The notes under the pieces were generated by a model. That model was not told the DNA's origin. It saw nothing but the letters and a program-made list of their open reading frames with translations, and did not search any database. 64,000 bases of DNA, from assembly GCA_900095095.1 (NCBI GenBank), contig FMBT01000361.1:62001-126000 (forward strand), written 5' to 3'. This stretch comes from Fragilariopsis cylindrus CCMP1102. Lineage: Eukaryota > Bacillariophyta > Bacillariophyceae > Bacillariales > Bacillariaceae. Below are positions 1 to 15,621 of the stretch, in pieces. The number at the start of each line of letters is the position of its first letter. Within the stretch, counting starts at the first letter, position 1. The position numbers and the translations under genes are program-made.

Positions 1-1
1 G

Positions 2-877
2 GATGATGGGGAGGATGACGATGATGACATTGATATGAACGATAACGATAAAGACTACTCTATCGACGATAGGAAAAGTGTAGTTCGGTACCTACATATT
101 GCAGAAGTTCCTGATCAATACACAATTGGAATATTCGTTTTCGGTCCGAATGAATGTATCCCGTTACACGATCATCCGGAAATGTGTGTTCTATCTCGAG
201 TTTTGTATGGTGATCTACAACGATTATCATTAGATTTGGACCGCGGTGGAGAAGAAAAAGAAAAACCATCAACAACAGCAGCAGCAGCAGAAGAAGAAAA
301 GTAGTTATCATTCGTCGGTCATCACCACCACAACCGCTATCGCCATCATCATCGTCGTCGTCTTCGTGGTTTTCTCGAGGAGCAAATTGGCTTCGGAGTA
401 ATAATAATAATAATAATAACAACAATAACAATGATAATAATAACAACAACAATACGATAACAACAATCCTTGCTACCTACCGGAAGGATCCAAAATCGCT
501 TATAAAAATGCAGTTGATTTCTTACAAGCACCGGATGTTGCTGCATTGTATCCCTACGAAGGGAATTTACATGAATTTGTTGCTGGGCCACATGGAGCAG
601 CTGTATTGGATGTTTTATTGCCACCGTACGATGATGAACAAAAACGAGATTGTACCTTTTATAAAATACAAGACATCACAAAAGCTATGATTCAACAACA
701 GCAACAACAAATATCATCATCAACGACGACGATACCAACGATAACGAAGAGGTGGAGTTGGACCCAATCTCCTTTTTCTTCATCTACGTCATCATCGTCA
801 TCATTTTCATCGAATGTAATACACGAACCGAATGCACATCATCATCCACAATCGTTTTCATCGTCGTCGTCCACCAG

Positions 878-910
<33 letters not shown>

Positions 911-1058
911 CAAAGAACCATGTCTTATCATTCCAACTGGTCAACCAGAAAATTTCCACTGTATTTCGGGTCGATACCGTGATTTGGGTGAATCCGAAGA
1001 CAATTCTGACGACCACAACAATAATAACAGTGACGATTCCTCTTACGATATGCACTAA
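2..1058 (+). CDS. Cysteine/2-aminoethanethiol dioxygenase (PCO/ADO family), 5' partial
   Basis: The frame is open from base 2, so the N-terminus may lie outside the window. The first block holds the cupin iron ligands HDH (PLHDHPEMC) and a VLYGDL strand. The second block, from about 487, holds the third-ligand motif GNLHEF, then AVLDVLLPPYD and RDCTFY, all typical of plant cysteine oxidases and animal ADO. These thiol dioxygenases oxidise N-terminal cysteine or cysteamine and act in oxygen sensing. The two blocks are in different frames, separated by an Asn/triplet-repeat stretch; one frame-consistent intron is 246-486 (donor GTGGAG, weak), but the boundaries are not certain. An Asn/Ser/Gln-rich insertion (about 690-930) separates the core from a C-terminal strand ending near FHCISGRYRDL. 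Family call is firm, structure is not. Confidence 0.8.
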
Positions 1059-1869
1059 GCTAGCTCTATCATTCTAAAATATCTTTAATTTTGGATTGCA
1101 ATGGTTCCAAACCACAAAAGCTATTCAAAAACTGCAGTACATTAAAAATAAATGTAAGACATGATCTTATTTTCCCACTCCCGCGCCCATTACATACATG
1201 GCTATACACATGATACGATTTTTCCCCAAAAACTTTATTCTTGATTTTTGGTCATGCAGCGCCAGAAAAAGAAAATTAGTTTGGTTTTAGAAGCTAACTC
1301 TATGTTCTTGGTGAATATGTGCAAAGTAAGGCTACATCATAATGGTTTGGTATTAATAAGAAGCTTTCATCCTAAAAATTCACAGTTATAGAATAGCATC
1401 CTTTTTTCTATTTACCTTCTTATTTCAACTAAAATGGGTTAAGAAAGAGGTCAGAAAATTTCAGCATAATGGATGGTGCATCTAGCTAGGTTAAGGGATT
1501 GCAATGAAATCACAGTGGTTTGATATGCAATTAGGATTAATACTAGATCCTGTGTACAGTAGCTAGAATGTACTGGTAGTAGGATGGAAGATCCCTTTGT
1601 GTTTTTTGATGACCTAACCGTACAGTATCTACTCCTCGCCCCGAGTTGTCTGCTTATTTCCGAGGAGGATCGAGGAATCCTCAAATTATTTTGCTTTTTT
1701 TTATTTGATTTAAAAAATGTCTGTGTTGATTTTGCTAATTTTAAATTATTTCAATCGAGGGACAGTACATAATGATGATAAACGACAGAAGAGAACTACA
1801 GTCCACGATACTTACTTATTCACCGTATGACAGCGTTGGCGTTGCCACGATATTAGAAATCGATCGATC
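1059..1869. other. Intergenic, AT-rich
   Basis: About 0.8 kb between the dioxygenase and the DNAJC11 gene. Only short ORFs without recognisable motifs are present. It should contain the 3' end of the first gene and the promoter of the second; no clear element was seen. Confidence 0.5.
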
Positions 1870-4392
1870 ATGTTGGATGAAGAAGAATCGAAGGACGACG
1901 AGCAGGATTATGATTTGCCAAATTTATATTCAATTCTTAACCTCAGTCAAGATGCTAGCAGCGACGAAGTGAAAAGGGCATACAAAACGCTTTCTTCTAG
2001 CTTTCACCCAGATAAGGTAAGGCTACGACCACCACCTCCGTCATCGTCACCGTCGTCTCAAAATATAACTCAAGTACCGATGATCGATACTACACAACAA
2101 CTGGATGAGATTCAGGATACATTTCTACAGTTCAAGAAAGCACACGACGTATTGATCGATCCTGTTTTCAGATTGACATACGATCAATACGGAGAAGATG
2201 GCGTTGAATTGATTAGACGAGTGCAACAGCAACAACGAGAACAAAAAACAAGACGAGATGCTGCTGCTGCCGCCGCCGAAGAGGCAGAATCTAATAACCA
2301 CGATGACGCTAACGACGACCACGACCACGATGATGATGCCAACGATGATAGTTACCACAACCGCGACGACGACGATGATGATGATGACGATGATGTCGAG
2401 GAAGAAAATGACACGTTCAATTTATATGAGCGATTGGAACACATATTGGTCGCAGAAAATAATTCATCACAAGCCAAAGAAGAACTACGAAAATTCATGG
2501 TACAACACGATTATCAGCAAAATCTTACCGAAGACAATCAAGTTCATTTGAATCTATCAATGACATTCCCTCCAACCGTCGATCTTAAGAAGGTTATCTT
2601 TAAAGGAAGGGATTATATGCGGTACGTTCAAAAAAGTATCGTTGTCAAGCCTCCAACTAATGAGGAAGAACGAGAATATTACAAACAACGGATTATGCAG
2701 GAGAAAAGATTAATAGACTACCAAATTGGCCAATTGAGATCGGGTCAAAAAGCGGAGGTTGGTTTTAATCTTTCTTGTGTGCAACCACCAAGGAACAGTA
2801 ACGGTAACAGAAGAGCAATACCGCGAGAGATGCAGAGAATCATTCTATGCAGCCTAATAAGTGGTCGATGGCTATAGGGGCAAGTACAGACTTAGTCTAT
2901 CCAGAAGTGGCGCAGATTGCTACGTTAGCTGGGAAAGAAGTAGAAGATCAACACCACGCGGTGTCTATGTTTGTCAACACAACGTACCAGCCAATCCCAG
3001 CAACTCAAATCAATCTGACCGCAAACTTATCGAACGACAATGAATCGCATCAATATACACTCGGATCGACTCATACGTTCTTAAATCAAACCGCCTTTCG
3101 GTACGGTCTCACATACCTTTCGAAATCACCACTAGACACACCATTAATTATTAATTTGAAATCCTACCGTCACATAAATAATATCGGTACGGCATCTGTG
3201 GGGATATCCTCGGGTGGTAACGGCCAGATGCTTCAATGGAATGCCAAATTGGAAAAAACAGTAAACAATATTCATAAATGTTCTGCTAAAGCTTCTATTG
3301 GTTTGCTCCAGGGAAATTCTTTAGAGCTAAGTTACAGTGCTCGATTACAAAAGAAGAACGATAATAATCAATCTAACGATCAGGAAAAGCGTGGTTATGA
3401 TTGGTTGGACGATTATATTACTCTTCCAAAAAAGGTAGAAGTATCGACGGTTCTTGGTCATTTCTATAAGATAACTGCAATGGTTACTCACGAAATCACT
3501 AGTCTTGCGACTAATCCTACATTAGGATTTGGATTGGAACACAACATATCACTGGGACAGTGGGCATGGATATGGGAAATCTGCTACAACAATTCAACGT
3601 TTAAAATCCCTATTCCTTTGTTACATTTAGGTAGCGTCAGCAATCCGAGTAGGTTTTACGCGGGAAAATTATATTATGGTGTTTACTGTTTATTTATGCA
3701 ATCAGTGGTGGCAGATTACTGCAAGATCAAGATCAGTCATCGGTGATGCTGAAGGACGAATACGATGATGATGATGATGGTGGTGGCGGTGGCGATAGGG
3801 GTAGCAATAATAGTAAAGAAGGAGTGCCCTTAAAGACCAAGAATGAAGGAGAGAAACAATAGCATTGATGGAGACGGTTGCAGAGAAGAAGAAATATCTC
3901 GAATCTCAACGACGCGATGGTCTGGTAATTTTAAAGGCCACTTACTGGCAGAATTTATCCCATAACGTGGGTGATAGAAATAACAATAATTCCGTTGTAC
4001 ACGAAGTTATCTCAATGGACGCAACGAAACAATTACAATTTTGGGTTACCAATGGGAAGCTTGTAACTCCTGGTGTGATTCCGAAGGCATGTTGGATGGG
4101 GTTTTATAATCTACAAACCGATAAGAAATTTAAGAATCATCATTCGGCGTCCAGCAAGAAGAAGTGGTGGGAGCCAATACATATATTCTGGAAAAGATTA
4201 ATGGTAAGGACGACAAAACGAAGTGATTCCGGGAATCAACACGATTCTTCACAGGGTGGTCCGAAATTGACTGTAAGATATTCATACAAATCTTCTGTTT
4301 ACGAAATTACTGTCGGCGAGATAGAAGCGTTGATACTTCCCTGCACTAACGACGAAGCGGAACACTTAGGAGACTCTAATTTCATACAGTAG
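1870..4392 (+). CDS. DNAJC11: DNAJC11-like J-domain co-chaperone (mitochondrial), frame broken three times
   Basis: ATG at 1870. A J domain lies near residues 15-110: NLYSILNLSQDASSDEVKRAY, the HPD motif in FHPDK, then a Pro/Ser-rich insertion of roughly 30 residues before the third helix and FRLTYDQYG. An Asp-rich run follows (about 2300-2400). The remainder matches the DNAJC11 beta-type middle region and its DUF3395 C-terminus (LVILKATYW, GFYNLQTDKK, VRYSYKSSVYEITVGEIEAL). In animals DNAJC11 associates with the MICOS complex at the mitochondrial outer membrane. The coding frame changes near 2810-2875, near 3690 and near 3855, and each change is equivalent to one missing base; a run in the third frame (3683-3860) supplies the peptide between the last two. 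No convincing intron explains these steps. An assembly fault is likelier than a pseudogene because protein similarity continues across each break. Confidence 0.8.
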
Positions 4393-4777
4393 TTAAGTTC
4401 TTGTCTGAAAAAGAAGAAGAAAACACCAGGAACTAATTTGCGTACACTGCACTCAAAGATAATGTCGAAAAGGTGCATTAAGCGTAAAGTGTGGTATCAC
4501 ATCATATATTTAGTTCGCACTCATAATGCTACTGCATTGTCTGTGGGAGTAAAGTAGATATTGCTAAGAAGATAATAACCATTTATTATTGATTCTTAGT
4601 CCATTCTATTTTCCTTTTATTATCAAATACAATCAATAATATTTTCTTTATAGTAGCAAGAAGAACTGAATACATGCAGATGCATGCCACTCGTCATTCA
4701 GAAGGAGATACTGTCTACATAAGTTGCGTTGCTCGTCAATGTGGATGACACATTAGTACCTTCAATATTACCAGTAT
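4393..4777. other. Convergent 3' intergenic region
   Basis: Lies between the stop of the DNAJC11 gene and the stop of the minus-strand dehydrogenase. AT-rich, with no ORF or repeat worth noting. Presumably holds both polyadenylation regions. Confidence 0.5.
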
Positions 4778-6015
4778 TTAAGATTCATTGCAAATGATTT
4801 GAACCTTCATAGTACTCTTTTCGGCAGCACATTTGATAGCAGCAACTGCCTCCGACAGCGGAAACGTTCGGGTGATATATTTTACAACATTCAACGGTCG
4901 GATATTTGCTTTCTTGTTGTTGCTACTGTCGTTGCCACTACCATCGATCTTGTTGTCGTTCGTAATTGCTAGCAGGTCCAATGCCTTATCAATAGGCCCA
5001 CACCGACTACCGACCACTCTCAATTCATCGATCACAAATGGCGCAGCATTAAATTTTTCACCCGCTGCGCATGTACTTTTCAAAACGAGTGTCCCCATTG
5101 GACGACATAATCCCGAAGCGAGTGATAGACCGGCAGGTGAGCCCGTTGCATCAACAACAACGTCGAATGACCAGCATATTCGGCAGATACACCATTAAAA
5201 GCTTTTTCGTCCTTGCAATCCGATACCGATCGACAATCAACCCCAGCACTTTCTCGAACAAGATCTAATTTGTGTTTATGCTTTCCAAATAAAATTGGTT
5301 TGGGATACTTGCTACAACCGAGCCTCGTTGAATGTTCTCTACCTAAAACTTCGGCAATCATCAAACCAAGCTTGCCGTCACCCAAAATCGCAACTTTATC
5401 GGGAGGAATAACGCTACCATCACCATCGTCATCATCATTGATGCTGCTGTTGTTATTGTCGAGATACCGTACCAGGCCCTGTTCAACGATTCGACATGCA
5501 GCGGCTAAGGGTTCAGCAAATACTGCAACCTCATCGGAAACATGGGATGGAACTTCGTGTAGATTCGATACGGGTAAAGTTAAATATTCTGCAATTGTAC
5601 CATTTCTATTTAATATCCCTAACACAGACCGAGTCGGACAATGGTTACGGCTCATCATTGGACAATTCCCTTTTACATTACGATCGTGTGGAAAATTCAA
5701 ACACACGTTACACGATGAACAACCGACATTGATATCACCACAAACTCGTTTATTTAACCATTTTTCTTTTATTGATTCATCATCGGTATTTATCTCTTCA
5801 ACGACACCAACAAATTCATGTCCTAATACACCAGTAAACCCCATATATCCCTGCAAGATTTCTAGGTCCGTATTACAAACTCCAGCTCGTAAAACTTTTA
5901 TCTTTGCTTCATTTTTAAGAGGTACAACCATTGGAATCACACGTAATTCTCCGTGCGTATCTCCAGGTTTGGATACTAGAAAACCTTTCATCGTCGTCTT
6001 CGAATTAAGTGTCAT
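4778..6015 (-). CDS. Zinc-dependent medium-chain (MDR) alcohol/threonine dehydrogenase-like protein
   Basis: The ATG at 6015 fits the MDR N-terminus (TMKGFLVSKPGD); the frame stays open upstream but without family features. The catalytic-zinc region is GVCNTDLEILQGYMGFTGVLGHEF. Structural-zinc cysteines are in CSSCNVC plus a later NC. The acidic ligand region is VFAEPLAAACRI, and the Rossmann fold follows (KVAILGDGKLGLMIAEVLG), with an Asp/Asn-rich insertion just before it. This is the threonine/sorbitol dehydrogenase type of MDR; the substrate cannot be predicted. The frame breaks near 5165: continuing in the next frame gives FDVVVDATGSPAG and RPMGTLVLKSTC, the expected last part of the cofactor domain. 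The break equals one missing base. The gene is divergent from the carrier gene at 6495. Confidence 0.82.
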
Positions 6016-6494
6016 TTTTATTTGTGGTTGTGGTTGTGGATACGATTGCGATTGCGATTGTAGTAGTGATAGTAATATATATGATGCAGTTAATAGCTGC
6101 TTCGAAGTACTAGTAGGGCATTTGAAGTCAACTAGTTGTATTTTCACATTTAAAATAAATAAATAAATAATCTCATTCAATCGAAGAACCAGCCGAACAA
6201 AGATTTGCTTCGCGCGTCCTGCTCCTGCGCGCTGATGTACATGAACTACTACTATTGCATGTACTAGCAGGTTCAAGGTCCTCTAGCTACTGTACTTCAA
6301 AACTTGTGATTGATTCAGATTCCTCCGATGATTGATATTCGATTCGATAATCTATTATTCGATTAGTTCTAACAAAGTGTCAACACTTTTATCCTGATAG
6401 TCGAATCGATCATAAAAGCTAGTAAGTAGTTAATAATTATTAGCTAGCAGTAATCATAAGCAACAGAAATTAGATAGATAGCGATCCATTCGAA
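6016..6494. promoter_or_regulatory. Divergent promoter region, dehydrogenase / mitochondrial carrier
   Basis: About 480 bp between two divergent start codons. The stretch 6295-6420 is rich in short GATTCGAT/ATCGAATC words that are partly inverted copies of one another. No TATA-like or named factor site can be assigned. Regulatory role is inferred from position only. Confidence 0.35.
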
Positions 6495-7659
6495 ATGACA
6501 GTGATCGCGTCGCCATCGTCGTCGAAGGCAAAGGCAAAGGAAATAACGAGGACCGGCGGCGGTGATTCCATACAAGTATGGTTGAAACGATCAGCGTCGT
6601 CTGCATTTCGTGGTGGTATATCTGGTTCCATCGCTATGGTGCTACAAGTTGTTTTGTTGATGTGGCTACGGACCGTTGTAAATTATCAATATAGACACGG
6701 TGTTTCGAGTATCGAGGCATTCCGGATATTATATAAAGAAGGTGGAATTTTACGTTTTTATCGTGGTGCGTCCTTTGCATTATTGACTGGTCCAGTCTCA
6801 AGATTCGGCGATACTGCTGCCAATGAAGGGATTAAAGATTTAATGACCGGTAGTAATCTTCCCGTATGGGCAATAACGTTGATGGCGTCATTAACGGCTG
6901 CCTTCTGGAGGGTTGCCATTACTCCATTAGATACAATCAAAACAACCTTACAAGTATCTGGGTCAACAGGATGGGATCGACTTTTCTTAAAAGTACAAAG
7001 TCATGGGATCAAAACTTTATGGGATGGTGCTCTTGGAAATTATTTAGCAACATTGGCTGGTCATTATCCATGGTGTAAGTATAACCAATAATAAGAAACT
7101 TCTGTGGCGTCATCATCCTCAACAACAAAAATAACAACAACAGAAAGCTTCATTACTGCGCTTCTCTTTCTCATCTCATTTCAATTCATTTGATCGTTTT
7201 TCTTCTGTTTTTTCAAATTTTTTCTCAACAGTTGTTGTGAACAATTGGTTGGAGAAAAGGATACCCCAACCTCAACAACAGAATATGCCTAATGACAAAT
7301 ATAAACACGTTGATGAACAACTGAAGAACAAACAACAATATCGATACCAACGATCTAAATTGATCCGACGAGCATTTATTGGATTTTGTAGTTCATTTGC
7401 AAGTGATTGTATTTCTAATGGAATACGTGTTGTAAAAGTATACAAACAAACATCGGACATTCCCTTATCGTATTTAGATGCAGTGGCCGCATTATTTGAT
7501 GAATCTGGTTTGTTCTTTTTAATTCGTGGATTAGGATTAAAACTAATTTCAAATGGATTAAGTGGTATACTATTTTCGGTACTATGGAAAATGATCATGG
7601 ATCGAATGAACAACAGTGCAACTGCGGTCGGGGAAGCAACTACGACAAAATCAAAGTAG
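6495..7659 (+). CDS. Mitochondrial carrier family protein
   Basis: Two exons: 6495-7074 and 7232-7659 (intron 7075-7231, 157 nt, GTAAGT...CAACAG), giving 335 residues. The carrier signature PLDTIKTTLQV (Px[D/E]xx[K/R]) is at about residue 147. RFGDTAANEG, an FYRG-type loop and HYPWF across the splice junction (W then TTT) resemble a plant/algal carrier subfamily with TPxDTxKTTLQV and GHYPWF motifs. The third repeat is degenerate (KLIRRAFIGFCSSFASDCISNGIRV). Expected location is the inner mitochondrial membrane or another organelle membrane; the transported substrate is unknown. Both frames are intact. Confidence 0.82.
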
Positions 7660-9104
7660 ATTAAATCAGAGATGTTAAATCAGTAAGTTAGCGATGCACA
7701 TCAATAATTCATTCCATCTAATAGAGAGATTCTATCAAAGGTAACATATATAACATCTTGGAATCAATGTGGACAGGCTTGAATTGAATACTAGAATCCC
7801 CAGTGCTGTTCACTCATTAACACCGCATCAAACGGCCGAGGCATAGATAAGATGATGGTTTGCCTCCATATTAAACTTTCAATAATTCTTAGGCACTACC
7901 CGTAGATAGATCATAACTTTATACTCGTAAGTATTGTTTTCATTATGAAGAGAATAGCAATAGCGCACTATTTGCACTCTATGTTGTTACTTCCAATTAT
8001 TGTTGCTTCATTGATAAACATGTTAATTATTTGAATGCTTTCATAGAAGGCTTACTATTATTTTTATGGCTTCCTTCACATTCTGTCAATGTGAGAAAAA
8101 TATGTTAGGGATACCCCTAAAACACCCATAAATCATCTCTTAATGTCACCAATCTTGTATATACAAAGTTGTACATTAGCAAGGAGTTCTCCTTGCTCAG
8201 TGCCAAAGAGAAGGAAGAGGAGACACAGGAATCATATGCGGTCTAGAGTTTTGCATGCTTTAGTTTATTTATTAGCTTGACTCCCATTAAGTATTATTGT
8301 GTATTGTGAAGATTATTCTACTAAAATTTCCCTTCACTTTGTCAAATCTCTCTTTATATTCACTGCACTGTGTGGCAGCAGAAAATTCTTAAATTGCCGG
8401 ATTTTTGTATTACTGAATTGGAGGAAAGATCTAGTAGATGCAATCATTGAATTGAATTGTTGGAAAGAGCCTTTGCAACTGTAGCCCTATTTTATTATTA
8501 TTTTCAAGCTATTGCAGCAGCATATAATGCATGCTATGTAGAAACAATATCTTATATAGACTCACAAAAGCTGTTAGCAAAATCGATATATTTGAAATTC
8601 GTAGCAACAAAAAGCAACAAAATCAGATTTCACGGAAATTTACGTTGCATTTTGAGTGATTTTATTTTCCCTTAGCCCCCCTTCAACTTCCACTTGGAGT
8701 ACAGTAAAAGTTAGTAGAATGAAAGTTGAAGAAAAACTTGAGCTAAAATTAATTGATTGATTGATGGAGAAGCAAAACGCAAAACGGCAGAACGACGACA
8801 ATCACAGCGTCATTTACCTTTGCATATTTCTGGGCCAACACCATTTTCGTTTAAACACAATTACGACGTTGCAGTTCAAGCAAAAAAGAATCGATTAATT
8901 CTGCAGAGTGTTGATCCAATCAAGCATTTTTGGTCAAAGAGATTACTGGCGGAAACCATATTTTTGATCGACGGATATATTTACATACAGGACAACACTA
9001 CGCGACAACGTTAATCATCAAGAAAAAGATTTCAGTTTTGCTTCTATTCAATCAAAAGCAATTGATAAATTTTAGGAAAAATACAATACAACAAAACTTT
9101 TAAA
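7660..9104. other. Intergenic, 1.4 kb, no gene recognised
   Basis: Contains several short ORFs (8299-8675, 8757-9014) that overlap one another in different frames and show no domain, signal peptide or low-complexity pattern seen in the neighbouring genes. AT-rich. It ends at the 5' end of the GluRS gene. Confidence 0.5.
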
Positions 9105-12310
<3,206 letters not shown>

Positions 12311-13039
12311 AAAAATTAGATTTTAACTGTGTAATTATCATTAATAGATGACTATATTAGTAATAAGTAGTAGTATTAGTATTTGATACAATATAAGGAT
12401 GCTTCGCTTACAATGTGAAAAGTATTATGCTACTCTAATAGCGTAGTTCGCACAGTAGTACAAGCAGGGTGATAACAAGTACAACGTTGTAATACTGTAA
12501 CTTCATCCAAGTACCAGATCAACTCGTTCTGTCCTTCCATCATATCAGATATGAGATTTGAGGAATTAACATGGTTTCGGCCTTTTACGAGGAAATCGAA
12601 TTTTCTATTAACAAAAGTAAAAGCACGACAAAACTATCGATTTAAACTAGTACACAAGAAAAACTTCGAATTTGAAAGGGGGAAATCCCCAAAATACACT
12701 GAAATTCGAAAAATATCAAAACACCCACTGACGTACTCAAATGCGCGCGCCAAAGAAACATCAACGTGTTGTACCTTATGACGCATAAAAAATGAACAAA
12801 AGAATGTAGGTTTGTGTGGTGTTCTGCTAGAGTTACATTGCGATCTTGCCTTTGCTCCGTCGTACGTACGGCACTAGTACATACGTTTGGTGACGTAACG
12901 AGAAAGAAATAAAGAAAGTCTATCCAACAATTGACAAGTAGGACAGACTGTTACTTGTAGTAGAAAGAGATAAGAAAAAACTTCACAAACCTCACAATTC
13001 TTTCCAGAATAAATATCTCAATAATACAAAGTGATAATA
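12311..13039. promoter_or_regulatory. Intergenic upstream of FNR
   Basis: Holds the GluRS 3' end and the promoter of the FNR gene. A palindromic CGTACGTACG and nearby TGACGTAACG words lie at 12860-12900, about 140-180 bp before the FNR ATG; TGACGT resembles a bZIP core but this is only a word match. ORF 12551-12781 has no recognisable features. Confidence 0.35.
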
Positions 13040-14481
13040 ATGAAGACCGTATTCTGTTTAGCCGCCATTGTCGCATCGGCTTCCGCCTTTGCTCCTGCTT
13101 CCAAGCCTGCTTTCAGGTAAGCTTTCCTTTTTTGTTGAAACTGAAACAAAACCAAACAGTTGTATTGTTTGTGTGTTGGTATCGCCGAAAAATTGTCGCC
13201 GTGGTTGAAGTTCTATACTTTAATCCGTTCTGTAATTTTTTTGAGTCCACTGTAGTGAAAGTTCATTCAACTTGGCTTATAAGAAAATGGACGAAAGACG
13301 ATGTTATGACTCTTTCTGTTCGGGAATGATCGTTGATATACTTCTGTATTTAAAATATTGACGTATCTCTTTCTAATCTTATTCTTACCAATTCGTTCTA
13401 TTCTTATGATGTGTGATGTACTTTCACGTTTATTTTCTCTTTCGAATAACGAATATTATACTGACTACTATTACTATATCTACATTACTTAAAATCACCA
13501 ACAACAATTTAATTATTTATTCATATACTACCATTACTATTACACAGCACGCAAATTGCTGCTGAAGACTTCCTTGAAGCTGAACCATTCTACGACCAAT
13601 CGACTGTTCCAGTAAATGTGTACAAGAACAAATCCCCCTTCACCGGAAAGGTTGTCTCCACCAAGCGCATCGTCGGTCCACAAGCCACCGGTGAAACTTG
13701 TCACATTATCATCGATCACGATGGTGACTTCCCTTACTGGGAGGGTCAATCATGGGGTGTCATGCCCCCAGGTACTCGTGAAAAGGATGGAAAACCACAT
13801 TCCGTCCGTCTTTATTCCATCGCTTCATCCCGATATGGTGATGATATGACCGGTAAGACCGGATCCTTGTGTGTCCGTCGTGCAAACTACTGGTGCCCAG
13901 AACTAAAGGCTGACGATCCAGCCAAGGCGGGTATCTGCTCGAACTTCCTTTGTGATTCCGTACCTGGTACTGAAGTTAAGATGACCGGACCTGCTGGTAA
14001 GGTTATGCTCATGCCTGAAGAAGATCCAACCATTGACTACATCATGGTTGCCACCGGAACAGGAATTGCCCCATACAGAGGTTTCGTCCGTCGTCTATAC
14101 GCAGAAGACACACCTGCCGCACGCGCATACAAGGGTGAAGCCTGGTTATTCCTAGGTGTTGCCAACACCGACGCTCTTTTATATGATGATGAATTCCAAC
14201 TTGCTGCCAAGAAGGGTCTTAGAATTGACTACGCACTTTCTCGTGAACAAGAAAACACTAAGGGAGGAAAAATGTACATCCAAGACAAGGTCGAAGAATA
14301 TGCCGATGAGGTTTTCGCGAAACTTGAAGGTGGTGCCCACATTTACTTCTGTGGTTTGAAGGGTATGATGCCTGGTATCCAAGAAATGCTTAAGGGAGTT
14401 GCCGAAAAGAAGAACGTTGATTACGATGCATGGCTCAAGGGATTGAAGAAGGCCAAGCAATGGCACGTTGAAGTCTACTAA
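13040..14481 (+). CDS. petH: Ferredoxin-NADP(+) reductase, plastid precursor
   Basis: Exons 13040-13116 and 13548-14481 (intron 431 nt, GTAAGC...CACAG), 336 residues. The presequence [19 protein letters not shown] is a textbook diatom bipartite leader with the ASAFAP cleavage site. The mature enzyme shows the FAD-binding RLYSIASS, the LCVRR motif, [11 protein letters not shown], the NADP-binding [16 protein letters not shown], then [13 protein letters not shown] and the C-terminal WHVEVY with terminal Tyr. It passes electrons from ferredoxin to NADP+ at photosystem I. Codons lean to C-ending forms more than in neighbours, as expected for a highly expressed gene. No N-terminal phycobilisome-linker domain is present. 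Confidence 0.97.
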
Positions 14482-15149
14482 ATAATGAAATGAAAATTTC
14501 GAAATTCTTGTTGACGAAGCTGTTCTATTTTTTTTCAATTCAATCCATCATTATTATTTTTTTAATCTTGATAGAGATGGAGACATTATGAAGTGTGCTC
14601 GCTTAGTTTAATTTTAATTTCTTTAGTAGAAGCTATTATTTAATTTCCAACAACATATCTGTCTATAGTGTATTTGTCAACTTTATTTGGTAGTTGTGGT
14701 CAGTTTAACTTTTGCCCAAATCATTTTCGTTATTTGGACGAACATAGTCACGGAAAATATTTGTTCGACGCGTATTGAAATTATTATCCCTGACATAATT
14801 TTAGTATAAATAAAATTGCTTCTTGTACGGTACAGAAAAAAGATTTCGAACATTTTAGTCGTACTAGTCAAAGTTCCGCCCCTGTTACAACGTAAAACAT
14901 CAACATTCGAAGCTAAAAGCGAACCAGAAGCTTTTTTTCTTTATTTTGGGCACGTTAAAAGTACCGTTCTTCGTATGTCTAATTTAATTAATGATACAGC
15001 GTACTAATACCAATAGTATATATTACAATAGTTGTGTCCATAATTACAGTCACCTGGATATTGACGATTCACAAAAAGTGAAAGAGATCTACAACAAGTG
15101 TACAGTATCTTTAGTAGAAACTTGATACATAATATTATAATATCATATC
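14482..15149. other. Intergenic, no gene recognised
   Basis: Between the FNR stop and the MFS start. Short ORFs on both strands overlap each other and have no motifs. T-rich stretches right after the FNR stop (14525-14565) probably belong to its 3'UTR. Confidence 0.5.
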
Positions 15150-15587
15150 ATGGCGAACTTTTCCTCCATCTTTTGGGGGTGTTTAGCTCTATGTGCTGCT
15201 ATGACGTTCCGGTCAAGTGGCTACTACAAGAAGATCTCTGAACGCAACAAAAGCAACAAAGATGATGAGGACGAATTGAGCGACGATGTTAAAAAGGCTC
15301 ACAATAATTTACTAAGGAAATACCTTTTCGTTTACCTCTTAGCTACATTAAGTGACTGGTTGCAAGGACCATATGTGTATGCACTCTACTCCGATTACGG
15401 ATTTGAACAACACGAGATCGCTCAACTCTTCGTAGCCGGATTTGGATCTTCGATGATTTTTGGATCTTTCGTTGGAGGAATTGCTGATTCGGGTGGGAGG
15501 AAGAAATTTGTTATTATTTTCGCCCTTGTATATCTAGGAAGTTGTATCACAAAGCGTAAGTGGGAATTGAATATATATTTAGTATAT

Positions 15588-15621
<34 letters not shown>

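Noticed and set aside
60-452. Long minus-strand Leu-rich ORF
   Set aside because: Antisense of the dioxygenase exon and of triplet repeats; no domain.
2758-2837. A 80-nt intron to explain the first DNAJC11 frame change
   Set aside because: Frame-consistent GT-AG sites exist but would remove coding-like sequence, and the other two breaks in the gene have no intron solution; one missing base is simpler.
5213-6166. 317-codon plus-strand ORF
   Set aside because: Antisense shadow of the MDR dehydrogenase, whose zinc and Rossmann motifs are clear.
8299-9014. Chain of short ORFs before GluRS
   Set aside because: Different frames, no features; the true GluRS leader exon starts at 9105.
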